Assembly: GCF_019303535.1 (NCBI RefSeq)
Contig: NZ_JACCIU010000001.1
Location: 1,240,001 to 1,304,000, forward strand
Reading direction: 5' to 3'
Origin: Lactobacillus sp. Sy-1
Lineage (GTDB): Bacteria > Bacillota > Bacilli > Lactobacillales > Lactobacillaceae
Length of the DNA stretch: 64,000 nucleotides
Made by a program: the position numbers and the translations under genes. The notes below the pieces were generated by a model. That model did not search any database. It saw only the letters and a list, made by a program, of their open reading frames with translations, and was not told the origin of the DNA. Positions 18,546-26,203 of this stretch are shown here, in pieces; position 1 is the first letter of the stretch, and each line of letters begins with the position of its first letter.

Positions 18546-20397
18546 TTTGATCACTAAAAGCAGTATTCAATTTTCCAAAGTTAATCGTTCCCAACCCAGT
18601 TGCTTGGTTATAAAGCTTTCCTGGTTGGCCAGTATAATAGAGATTATTATTATTAGTAGCGCTATTTAAGGGGGTAAATGGCGAATCGCTCGCCTTTGCA
18701 AACCTATAAATCTGCGGGTTCCAAAAGCCCATTCGTTTGCCCTGCGCACTATTAATTACCGCGGCCATCCCCGCAATTTGGGGGGCAACCACACTGGTCC
18801 CACCAGTTACGTACCACTTTCCATTGTGATATGAACTATACCCCGTGTTGGGATCTGCATTCGCAGATACATCCGGAAGGTTGCGCCCGGTAGCAGTTCC
18901 AGTAACGGTTTGAGCATTGTTGAGCCGGTTTAAATAGCCGCCACCATATTCCCAGATCTTGCTAGCCCGAAAGGTCCCGACCCCACTAAAGCCAGCCTGA
19001 TAGCTAGGGACAGCATTCAAGGTACTAAAGCCCCCACCGCTGCCGGCAAAGTAACTATTGACCCAGCCAACTGGGTTTTTGGAGGGACTTAGTGAAGGCT
19101 GGTTATCAAACTTCGGATATAAGAAATCACTACTCCAGGCCCGTTCAGTAGTAACGGAGTAACTCTTTCCGTTGATCGTGTAGTTTCTAGGAAGGGTCGT
19201 GCCCCCCACCGCAGTAACGTATGGTGAATTAGCAGGCGTGTCCACGGTTAATTGGGGGTAGCGATTTTCCCCCATCCCATCGTAGGCTCCGTTATCACCG
19301 GTAGAAGCAAAGATACTAATTCCCTGAGCAGCGGCTTGCTGGAACAAGAGGTTAACAATTTGATTATAGTTAGCAGGTAACATGCCCTTTTTAATTTGAT
19401 TCTTAACTTGGTTTTCACTTTGCCCCCAACTAATTGAAAGGGTGCTGACCTTATTTTGGGCAACCGCCGTCGAAAGGGAGTTGATCATTCCAGATGCGGA
19501 TGGATTACTTACGTATACGTTGATGTTAGCCTTTGGTGCAACTGCGCCAGCTTGTTCAACGTCCATTGCGGTCTCGTCTTCTCCACTATAAGAACTGCTA
19601 CCAATCTGATAGGTCTTAATGCGGTTCGCCTTTGCTGGAATCCCTTCTGACTTCCAGAACTTAGTGGCATCACTAGGTTTAAACTTTGCAAACGAAATAA
19701 TGCCGATTGTCTGACCAGTTCCAACGTGGTTATCCTTATATAAGGCCCCCGCATTATAAGTATCCATGAACTTCTGAGGAGCCCCTTGATAAGTATTAAT
19801 GTCGCTTTGTTCTTTGGAGAGCCTTGCTGAAAGCGATTTACCAGGATTAGTATAGGTATTATTGTTCAGGCCAAAAATGCCCAGAACCTTTGAATTAATG
19901 CGCTGTGGCAGTTTGGGGGTGCGGTTTGCTTTTTGGTAACTATCACCAGTCACCTTAACGTTATTTAACTTAACGTTAAACGCCTTTTCAATGTTCTTGG
20001 TTTGCCCAGTCAACTTTAAAACCACGTTTCCGGAATAAGCACTGGTTTTAATTTTATACTTCTTGAAGTACTTAGAAATCGTGCTGACAGTCCCATTTGT
20101 TTGCCCATACTTAGCCGCAAATTGCTTGGGAGTCAGGTACTTACGGTAATTAGCATTTCCGGGAGTTACGGTCTGTTCGATGTAGTTACTCAATTGACTA
20201 GTGGCTCGTGGTTTTAGAATTAAGTTAACGGTTTGAGCCTTAGTTGCCTTAACCGCCGTGACGGTTTTTTTAGTACTGGCGGCGTTTACAATCTGGTCCG
20301 TAGTCACCGTCACCATGGTAGCGGCAATCGTGATACCAACCCCAACCTTAACGATTGATTTGAATATTTTTGAACGCTCCTTTTTAATGTTGATCAT
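18541..20397 (-). CDS. Secreted S53 family serine-carboxyl protease (pro-kumamolisin type)
   Basis: 618-residue exported endopeptidase precursor. N-terminal signal peptide: basic KKERSKIFK, hydrophobic VGVGITIAATMVTVT, likely cleavage near VNA-AS (about residue 40). Residues about 55-190 are the pro-kumamolisin activation domain (RKYLTPKQFAAKYG). The catalytic domain holds the Glu/Asp pair in GEDETAMDVEQAG (about residue 270), the oxyanion Asp in ASTGDNGAYDG and Ser535 in GGTSVVAP (family SGTS). The C terminus TGLGTINF matches the calcium-site region. Members are usually acid-active, fitting an acidifying bacterium. The ATG at 20397 overlaps the upstream stop and has GGAAGG only 1 nt before it, so initiation may be coupled. 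No LPXTG anchor, so probably released. Confidence 0.9.
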   Translation of the reverse strand: MINIKKERSKIFKSIVKVGVGITIAATMVTVTTDQIVNAASTKKTVTAVKATKAQTVNLILKPRATSQLSNYIEQTVTPGNANYRKYLTPKQFAAKYGQTNGTVSTISKYFKKYKIKTSAYSGNVVLKLTGQTKNIEKAFNVKLNNVKVTGDSYQKANRTPKLPQRINSKVLGIFGLNNNTYTNPGKSLSARLSKEQSDINTYQGAPQKFMDTYNAGALYKDNHVGTGQTIGIISFAKFKPSDATKFWKSEGIPAKANRIKTYQIGSSSYSGEDETAMDVEQAGAVAPKANINVYVSNPSASGMINSLSTAVAQNKVSTLSISWGQSENQVKNQIKKGMLPANYNQIVNLLFQQAAAQGISIFASTGDNGAYDGMGENRYPQLTVDTPANSPYVTAVGGTTLPRNYTINGKSYSVTTERAWSSDFLYPKFDNQPSLSPSKNPVGWVNSYFAGSGGGFSTLNAVPSYQAGFSGVGTFRASKIWEYGGGYLNRLNNAQTVTGTATGRNLPDVSANADPNTGYSSYHNGKWYVTGGTSVVAPQIAGMAAVINSAQGKRMGFWNPQIYRFAKASDSPFTPLNSATNNNNLYYTGQPGKLYNQATGLGTINFGKLNTAFSDQK

Positions 20398-20609
20398 TCC
20401 TTCCGCTCTTCAGCTTGTTGACGCTTGATTTTTTGTTTTGTTTTAAAAATAATTACCGACGTCAGTGTAATTTGTAAGGCCACACAGACGATAATCCAAA
20501 CCGTAATTATTTGCGTTTCACTGATATTTAGGTTCATCGTGATTACAAAGGTGGTGATTACCACTGCCAAAATAAACCCGGTTAGCCAAATATAGTCTTT
20601 TTTACTCAC
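20394..20609 (-). CDS. Small two-helix membrane protein of unknown function
   Basis: 71 residues, start GTG at 20609 with GGTGG 5 nt upstream. Two predicted membrane helices: about residues 7-27 (WLTGFILAVVITTFVITM) and 34-56 (IITVWIIVCVALQITLTSVI), then a strongly charged C-terminal tail (KQKIKRQQAEERKE), presumably cytoplasmic. I do not recognise a family. It overlaps the S53 protease gene by 4 nt and shares its promoter, so it may act in export, folding or immunity against that protease, or may simply be co-expressed. Confidence 0.7.
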   Translation of the reverse strand: MSKKDYIWLTGFILAVVITTFVITMNLNISETQIITVWIIVCVALQITLTSVIIFKTKQKIKRQQAEERKE

Positions 20610-20631
20610 ACAACCACCATTTCTAATTTTT

Positions 20632-20660
20632 ATTATAAGATTGGCAAAGCATCCGTTAAA
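20632..20660 (-). promoter_or_regulatory. Promoter of the small membrane protein / S53 operon
   Basis: Minus strand TTTAAC (20660-20655), 17-bp spacer, consensus TATAAT (20637-20632). It overlaps the divergent mscL promoter, so the two polymerases would compete. Confidence 0.6.
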
Positions 20661-20669
20661 GTGTAAAAT
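20641..20669 (+). promoter_or_regulatory. Promoter of mscL
   Basis: TTGGCA (20641-20646), 17-bp spacer, TAAAAT (20664-20669), about 50 nt before the mscL start. Confidence 0.65.
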
Positions 20670-20718
20670 ATAAGTACATTATATATTAAATATCCTTACT
20701 AAACAAAGGAGAGTCACT

Positions 20719-21171
20719 ATGCTTAAAGATTTTAAAGCTTTTATTTCCCGTGGGAATGTCATTGATTTAGCAGTCGGTGTAATTATTGGTTCTGCTTTTA
20801 CAGCAATCGTTAAATCCCTTACTACTAATTTGATCAACCCATTAATTGGGATTTTCTTGGGTAAAATCGATTTATCCGGAATTGTATTTAAGGTGGGGAG
20901 TGCCCAATTTAAATTGGGTGAATTCCTTAATTCCGTAATTAACTTCTTGATTATCGCCTTTGTGGTCTTCTTGATCGTTAAGTTCGTTAATCGGGTTACT
21001 AATCGTGACACTAGTTCTAAAATTAGTACCACTGATCAATTACTTACTGATATTAAGGGATTGATTCAAGATGGGCAAACCACTCCGGATGCTCCTGCTA
21101 ATTCAAATGCAGAATCAGCAACTGCTGAAGCAGCTGACCCATCATCCGCAAGTCAAAGCACTAAAAAATAA
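20719..21171 (+). CDS. mscL: Large-conductance mechanosensitive channel
   Basis: Inner-membrane channel that opens at near-lytic tension to release solutes on osmotic downshock. 150 residues. Classic first helix: [21 protein letters not shown] with pore-lining Gly/Ala residues, periplasmic loop, then second helix [19 protein letters not shown] (about residues 74-95). The C-terminal tail is longer and richer in Ala, Ser and Glu than in E. coli MscL. ATG with AGGAGAG upstream. Monocistronic. Confidence 0.96.
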   Translation: MLKDFKAFISRGNVIDLAVGVIIGSAFTAIVKSLTTNLINPLIGIFLGKIDLSGIVFKVGSAQFKLGEFLNSVINFLIIAFVVFLIVKFVNRVTNRDTSSKISTTDQLLTDIKGLIQDGQTTPDAPANSNAESATAEAADPSSASQSTKK

Positions 21172-21182
21172 GCTCCAATTCC

Positions 21183-21226
21183 AATGGCATTTAACTAATT
21201 ATTTGGTTAAGTGCCATCTGTTTTAT
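21183..21226 (+). terminator. Terminator of mscL
   Basis: Stem ATGGCATTTAAC / GTTAAGTGCCAT (12 bp with one G-U) followed by a short TTTT run; moderate strength. Confidence 0.65.
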
Positions 21227-21258
21227 CCCCTTAAATATAAATAAAGGAAGTTTATCCC

Positions 21259-21891
21259 GTGATAATTACATCAGGAATGATTGGCGTTGGTAAAACGACC
21301 CTCACTGGCAAAATTGCTAAGCATTTTAACAGCCGCCCCTACTACGAACCGGTGGGGGATAATCCCGTTTTACCACTCTACTACAGTGATCCGAAACGCT
21401 ACGGCTTTTTACTCCAGATTTTCTTCTTAAACAAACGCTTCAAGATGATCAAGCGAGCGCTAAAGAGTAATCACAACGTGTTGGACCGCTCCATTTATGA
21501 AGATAACCTATTCACTAGGCAAAATAACATCGATGGGAACATCTCGGATACCGAACTGGCTATCTACACGGAACTATTTAACAACATGCGCAGTGACTTA
21601 AACTCAATTCCCCGCTCCCATCCCGACCTAATGGTTTACGTGTACGCAGACTTCGAAACCATTTTAAAGCGAATTAAAAAGCGGGGCCGTGATTATGAAC
21701 AGTTTGATAACGATCCCGCATTAAAGGACTACTATTACCGGCTGTGGCAAGCCTATCAGCAGTGGTTCGCTGATTACGATGATAGTCCTAAGATTAAGTT
21801 AGACTTACAAAAATACGACTTATCAGCCCATCAAAACTTGCCAATTGTTTTAGCACAAATTGATGAAGCCGTTAACAAATACAACGTATAG
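21259..21891 (+). CDS. Deoxynucleoside kinase
   Basis: Salvage kinase of the dAK/dGK family that phosphorylates deoxynucleosides. 210 residues, start GTG at 21259 with AAAGGAAG upstream. P-loop SGMIGVGKTTLTGKI at the N terminus, substrate-binding YYEPVGDNPVLPLYY, the LDRSIYEDNLF motif (ERS/DRS, about residues 75-85), and the lid segment IKKRGRDYEQFD. Which deoxynucleoside it prefers is not evident. Own unit between two terminators. Confidence 0.93.
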   Translation: MIITSGMIGVGKTTLTGKIAKHFNSRPYYEPVGDNPVLPLYYSDPKRYGFLLQIFFLNKRFKMIKRALKSNHNVLDRSIYEDNLFTRQNNIDGNISDTELAIYTELFNNMRSDLNSIPRSHPDLMVYVYADFETILKRIKKRGRDYEQFDNDPALKDYYYRLWQAYQQWFADYDDSPKIKLDLQKYDLSAHQNLPIVLAQIDEAVNKYNV

Positions 21892-21892
21892 T

Positions 21893-21932
21893 AAAACCCC
21901 CGCTTGGCTGAATGCCAACGGGGGTTTCGTTT
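21893..21932. terminator. Bidirectional terminator (deoxynucleoside kinase and pepV)
   Basis: AAACCCCCGcTTGGC pairs with GCCAACGGGGGTTT around a short loop; T run on the plus side and AAAA on the other end serve both converging genes. Confidence 0.9.
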
Positions 21933-21940
21933 TCAATTGA

Positions 21941-23347
21941 TTATTCGTTTAGGGTTGCTAACGCCTTTCCGTAAATTGCCATTGCGAGCATTAAGTCGTC
22001 AATTGGTTGAAATTCGTTCGCTTGGTGCATGGTATTCTTCGTCCATGGGAATAGTGCCCCGAACGCCACGCCACGTTCCATTAAACGGGCAAATGAACCT
22101 CCACCAACAACGTGGGGCTTCGCTTCGGTTTCACCGCTTAAGTCCTTGTAAACAGCGATTAACTTTTGAACAACCGGGTCACTAGCGTCTACGTAGTGGG
22201 GACCCATGTCGTCTTCTTGGCTGACCTGCCCACCGGTTGCACCAGCGGTAAGGCCCTTCATGATGTCGGCAGGACCCATGCCCTTCGGATATCTAAAGTT
22301 AGTGTTTACTAAACCACCATCCTTGATATCATAGCGCATAATTCCAATATTCATGGTTAAATCGCCCATTACATCGTCAGTTAGGTTAATTCCGAGGTGG
22401 TGGCCTCTAGAATCATCGTGTAACTTGTCAACGATAAATGAGATGAAATGCTTAGCGTCACCAGTAAAGCGATATTGGCTTAAAAACAATGCTAAGTAGG
22501 TTCCCGCATTGATTCCATCGTCTGGTTCCATTCCATGGGCGGACTTTCCAATTACGTGAATTTGAAGGCCCCCATCGGTCACTTGAGAGTCCCCACTAAC
22601 GGGATAGGTATCCAAGAACTTGGTAAAATCATCGGACACCCGTTCGTTGTCATCTGATTCTAAGACTGCAAAGGCATCCCGTGGAACCATGTTATCACGT
22701 AACCCCGCCTTGAAGCTGCGGAGCGTGAATTCAGTATCTTCTTCACCGTTTTGTTCCCCCGTAAAGGTGGTAACAAAGGTGGTATTCCCCTTTTCACCGT
22801 TGATGACCGGAAATTCAGCATCTGGTGAAAAGCCAAAATCAGGAGCTGGTTCTAAATCAAGATAGTGCTTAATTCCCGTCCAGTTGCTTTCTTCATCGGT
22901 TCCAATTAAGAAACGAATCTTGAACTTGGGTTTGATGCCAGCATCCTTGAGCATTCTTAACCCGTAGTATGCAGCTAGTCCAGGTCCCTTGTCATCAGAA
23001 GTGCCCCGACCATAAGCAACGTTATCCTTAATCGTGAGCTCAAACGGGTCGGTATTCCAACCTTCACCAGCGGGCATTACATCGGCATGGACAATTACCC
23101 CTAGGGTTTGATCACCATCACCGTATTCAATGTATCCAGCAAGGTTATCGTAGTTCTTAGTCTTGAAACCATCCCGCTTCCCAATTTCCAAATACTTGGC
23201 TAAAGCAGCCGCTGGCCCGGGGCCGAGTGGGAATTCATCGGTAGCGTGCGCGTCATCACGTTCGCTATCAATCGAGACTAACGCCCGTAAGTCTTTCAAA
23301 TAATCTTCTTGATATGCTTTTGCTTTTTGTTTCCAATCAACAGTCAT
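21941..23347 (-). CDS. pepV: Dipeptidase PepV (M20 family)
   Basis: Cytoplasmic zinc dipeptidase with broad specificity, part of the lactobacillar proteolytic system. 468 residues from ATG 23347, chosen for AAGGAGG 9-10 nt upstream. Metal-site motifs: VIVHADVMPAGEGW (His-x-Asp) near residue 87, GRGTSDDKGPG (bridging Asp), IGTDEESNW (catalytic and metal Glu), DAEFPVINGEKG (Asp), and GGGSFARLMERGVAFGALFPW near the C terminus with a later HQANEF. Complete, monocistronic. Confidence 0.96.
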   Translation of the reverse strand: MTVDWKQKAKAYQEDYLKDLRALVSIDSERDDAHATDEFPLGPGPAAALAKYLEIGKRDGFKTKNYDNLAGYIEYGDGDQTLGVIVHADVMPAGEGWNTDPFELTIKDNVAYGRGTSDDKGPGLAAYYGLRMLKDAGIKPKFKIRFLIGTDEESNWTGIKHYLDLEPAPDFGFSPDAEFPVINGEKGNTTFVTTFTGEQNGEEDTEFTLRSFKAGLRDNMVPRDAFAVLESDDNERVSDDFTKFLDTYPVSGDSQVTDGGLQIHVIGKSAHGMEPDDGINAGTYLALFLSQYRFTGDAKHFISFIVDKLHDDSRGHHLGINLTDDVMGDLTMNIGIMRYDIKDGGLVNTNFRYPKGMGPADIMKGLTAGATGGQVSQEDDMGPHYVDASDPVVQKLIAVYKDLSGETEAKPHVVGGGSFARLMERGVAFGALFPWTKNTMHQANEFQPIDDLMLAMAIYGKALATLNE

Positions 23348-23382
23348 AAAAAGCACCCTCCTTAATTTATGTAACTATTTTC

Positions 23383-23391
23383 ATTTTAGCA
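23383..23391 (-). promoter_or_regulatory. Extended -10 promoter of pepV
   Basis: Minus strand TGCTAAAAT (TGn plus TAAAAT), about 35 nt before the pepV start. No good -35. Confidence 0.5.
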
Positions 23392-23433
23392 TAACTTAAA
23401 AAAGTTAACATGTTTAAAGATGCGTTTTTAGAA

Positions 23434-23442
23434 TGATATAAT
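23434..23442 (+). promoter_or_regulatory. Extended -10 promoter of the hydrate dehydratase gene
   Basis: TGATATAAT, a perfect TGn-TATAAT, 20 nt before the start codon at 23463. The leader is very short. Confidence 0.65.
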
Positions 23443-23462
23443 GAAATGAAGAGGTGGAAACG

Positions 23463-24290
23463 ATGAAAAAAATTGACCAAGCGATTGTAAGAGAAACGAT
23501 TCGAATCAGGCCTGACGATAGTTTTAAGGGGACTTATGGACATATTACCCTAGTCGGGGGCAACGCCAGTTTTGGTGGTGCAATTATCATGGCCACGATG
23601 GCCGCCGTCTATTCTGGAGCCGGGTTAGTAACCACGCTTACCGACCCCGTCAACCGGAATAGTATTCATGCCCAACTCCCAGAGGCAATGGTGGCCGACT
23701 ACCACGACCAGGCCGTGCTAAAGAACAGCATCGCTGGTGCAGACGTGGTGGTGATTGGGTGTGGATTAGGCACCGATGCCGATGCGCTTGCCATCTTAAA
23801 GGATGTCTTTGCCAACGTAACGCCAAACCAATTCCTGGTGATTGACGGTTCCGCAATCACCATGGTGGCAACCCACCATTTAAAATTACCAGCCGCAAAC
23901 ATTATCTTTACGCCCCACCAAGTGGAATGGCAGCGCCTTTCTGGAATTGATTTAGCTGCTCAAAAGGACGTTGTTAAGAACCAAGCCGTCAGAGACCGGT
24001 TGAACGCAACGGTCGTCTTAAAATCACATCGAACCCAGGTTTACACTGCAAATGAGGTTTACGAAAATACGGTCGGTACGCCAGCCCAAGCTACCGGCGG
24101 GATGGGTGACACGCTTGCTGGAATGGTGGGCGGTTTCGTGGCTCAGTTTAAAAACAAAGACCACGCCGTTGTTGCTGCCGTTTACGCCCACAGCGCGATT
24201 GCAGACCAACTAGCCCAAAATCAATACGTGGTCTTACCACATCAAATTATTCACCACATTCCGCAGTTCATGAAACAAAACGAAGCTTAA
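23463..24290 (+). CDS. nnrD: ADP-dependent NAD(P)H-hydrate dehydratase
   Basis: Repairs hydrated NADH/NADPH using ADP or ATP. 275 residues in the ribokinase-like YjeF C-terminal fold. Start ATG 23463 (GAGGTGG 5-6 nt upstream) rather than the in-frame GTG at 23454, which lies inside the ribosome site. Motifs: GTYGHITLVGGNASFGGAIIM written in parts GHITLVGG and FGGAIIM; GAGLVTTLTDP, QLPEAM, VVIGCGLGTD, FTPHQVEWQRL, and ATGGMGDTLAGMVGGF (anion hole and catalytic Asp). The partner epimerase domain is absent from this protein. Confidence 0.95.
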   Translation: MKKIDQAIVRETIRIRPDDSFKGTYGHITLVGGNASFGGAIIMATMAAVYSGAGLVTTLTDPVNRNSIHAQLPEAMVADYHDQAVLKNSIAGADVVVIGCGLGTDADALAILKDVFANVTPNQFLVIDGSAITMVATHHLKLPAANIIFTPHQVEWQRLSGIDLAAQKDVVKNQAVRDRLNATVVLKSHRTQVYTANEVYENTVGTPAQATGGMGDTLAGMVGGFVAQFKNKDHAVVAAVYAHSAIADQLAQNQYVVLPHQIIHHIPQFMKQNEA

Positions 24291-24332
24291 AAAAACCGAA
24301 CCCTAGGTTGCATACCTAATGGTTCGGTTTTT
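24291..24332. terminator. Bidirectional terminator (nnrD and murJ-like gene)
   Basis: AAAAACCGAACC and GGTTCGGTTTTT form a 12-bp stem with flanking A and T runs. Confidence 0.92.
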
Positions 24333-24346
24333 ATTATGGTAACAAT

Positions 24347-26023
24347 TTATTTAATGTGCAGCACTGTTCTCAAACGGCTGATTCGGCTGCCAACAATTTG
24401 ATCGGCAAGGCGGGTCTTAAGCACTGAATACAGATAGACGAATCCGCCGACAAACATGGCAATGAACGTCACAATTCCGCTAGGGACCGTGGCACTAATG
24501 TCCATGAAGTGCCCCAAAATCCAGTTAAATAAGAAGACGGATCCTAAGGCGGTCGCGTACGTTAAAATCGAAAAGAGTAGAATTTGATTGGTTCGTTTAA
24601 CCACCAGTCGATAACTAATGTGAAATTGGCGCGTCAAGGAATGGAGAATTAAAAAGTTCGTAACCACAAACCCAATTGCAGTGGATACCAACGGTCCAAA
24701 GGTTCCAAATAGCGCAACCGCCGGCACCTGTAAAATAATCTTAACAATCGTCCCAATAATAAAGTACTTAACAGCTAGTTTATTTTGATAAATCCCCTGC
24801 ATCATGGCAGAAATAACCGTGAACAGCCCCAAAACGATAGAAACGACCGAGTAAAATGACAACACGTTTGCTGATAGGTGGCCGTAACCGGTCCCATTAA
24901 AGAGCCGGTTCAATGGCCCCGCAATTGCAGCCATTCCCAAGGCTGATGGAATCATGATGAATTCAAATAGAATCAACCCACTAATGATTTCACGACGAAT
25001 GCCTTCTTTATCGTTATTCGTGTATGCCTTGGATAGTAGTGGCACCACCGTAATGGCTAATGCGGAGGCAAGGGAGATGGTAATCATTACCAGTTTGTTA
25101 GCGTTTCCGGCGTAGATTGCAAATAGTTGTTGCAAAACCACTTCTGGATAGCCTCGGAAGACCCGCATTAGGTCGAAGAACGTAAACTGGTCAATTAATT
25201 GGAAGATTAGGATGCCAGCCCCTAAAATAATAAACGGCACCGCCTGTTGAATAATTTCCTTGTATAGTTGCATGGTGTTAACTTGAAGGCGATTATCACT
25301 CTTGGCAACCAGGTCCCGATAGTAATTACGGCGTTTAAAGTAATAGTAGCCAAGGACTAATAAGCCTGCTGCGGACCCCATGAACGCTGCGAACGTGGAC
25401 TGTGAAACCGCGGTAATCCAATCCCCCTTGATTACCTTTAGATGCATAATCAATAGCGCGGTAATTAGCATATAGGCTACTCGCACTAACTGCTCTACAA
25501 ACTGGGAGATGGCAGATGGTGCCATGTCCTGATACCCCTGGAAGAACCCGCGGGTCAAACTCATTGTGGGGATAATTAAAATGGCCCAGGAAAGCGCCCG
25601 CATTACCGGGATTACATTGCCATCTCCGTTATCCAGGAACGGAGCTGAAAAGTAGAGGATCAAAGCGACTAAGATTCCAGTGCTGATTGACAACAACAGC
25701 CCCCGTTTATACAGCTTAAAGCCCACGCCGTACTCGTTCAAGGTATTATAATGGGCTACTTGTTTAGCAACGGCCGATGGAATTCCGGCAATTGCGGCAA
25801 TTAATAGGATGGAATAAACATTATATCCCTGAACATATAGTGCATTCGCTTGGAAGAAGAATCCTGCAAACCAAATTCGCCACGGAATGATGTAAACCGC
25901 TCCTAAAATTCGGGAGAGGATACTCCCCCCTGTCATCCAGGCAGACCCCTTTAACATCGTATCTCTGGATTCTTTTCCATCAGCAGCTAGCTCGACTTCA
26001 GCTTCGCGTCGACTCTCTTGCAT
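24347..26023 (-). CDS. murJ: MurJ/YtgP-type lipid II flippase (MATE/MOP superfamily)
   Basis: 558-residue polytopic membrane protein of the MVIN/SpoVB/YtgP group, predicted to flip lipid II or another undecaprenyl-linked glycan. After a 22-residue polar start come about 14 hydrophobic segments, beginning LKGSAWMTGGSILSRILGAVY, typical of YtgP. Conserved features include GIPSAVAKQVAHYN near residue 80 and RGFFQGYQDMAPSAISQ near 165. ATG at 26023 has only a weak AGG upstream. Family members include MurJ of Bacillus and polysaccharide transporters, so the substrate is inferred. Confidence 0.85.
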   Translation of the reverse strand: MQESRREAEVELAADGKESRDTMLKGSAWMTGGSILSRILGAVYIIPWRIWFAGFFFQANALYVQGYNVYSILLIAAIAGIPSAVAKQVAHYNTLNEYGVGFKLYKRGLLLSISTGILVALILYFSAPFLDNGDGNVIPVMRALSWAILIIPTMSLTRGFFQGYQDMAPSAISQFVEQLVRVAYMLITALLIMHLKVIKGDWITAVSQSTFAAFMGSAAGLLVLGYYYFKRRNYYRDLVAKSDNRLQVNTMQLYKEIIQQAVPFIILGAGILIFQLIDQFTFFDLMRVFRGYPEVVLQQLFAIYAGNANKLVMITISLASALAITVVPLLSKAYTNNDKEGIRREIISGLILFEFIMIPSALGMAAIAGPLNRLFNGTGYGHLSANVLSFYSVVSIVLGLFTVISAMMQGIYQNKLAVKYFIIGTIVKIILQVPAVALFGTFGPLVSTAIGFVVTNFLILHSLTRQFHISYRLVVKRTNQILLFSILTYATALGSVFLFNWILGHFMDISATVPSGIVTFIAMFVGGFVYLYSVLKTRLADQIVGSRISRLRTVLHIK

Positions 26024-26075
26024 TTAAACGCCTACTTTCTTCCCGATTTCTTGGATAAAATTACATAACCTATTA

Positions 26076-26104
26076 ATTTTAATCAAAATATTAATTGATA
26101 TCAA
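26076..26104 (-). promoter_or_regulatory. Promoter of the murJ-like gene
   Basis: Minus strand TTGATA (26104-26099), 17-bp spacer, TAAAAT (26081-26076); about 55 nt before the ATG. Confidence 0.65.
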
Positions 26105-26142
26105 TACATATTCATCAATTCATAGCAAAAGCTTAACTAAAA

Positions 26143-26196
26143 AAAGCGCCGCAACGGTGGTTGATTATTCATAATCACCATGCGACACCCTTTTAA
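26143..26196 (-). terminator. Terminator of leuS
   Basis: Long interrupted hairpin on the minus strand: GTGTCGCA pairs with TGCGGCGC and the inner GGTGATTAT with ATAATCAaCC, followed by TTTTTTT. Confidence 0.85.
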
Positions 26197-26203
26197 ATGT
26201 AAA

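Noticed and set aside
20679-21032. Minus-strand open frame of 117 codons
   Set aside because: Antisense to mscL; its residue pattern is a mirror of the hydrophobic helices and it has no ribosome site.
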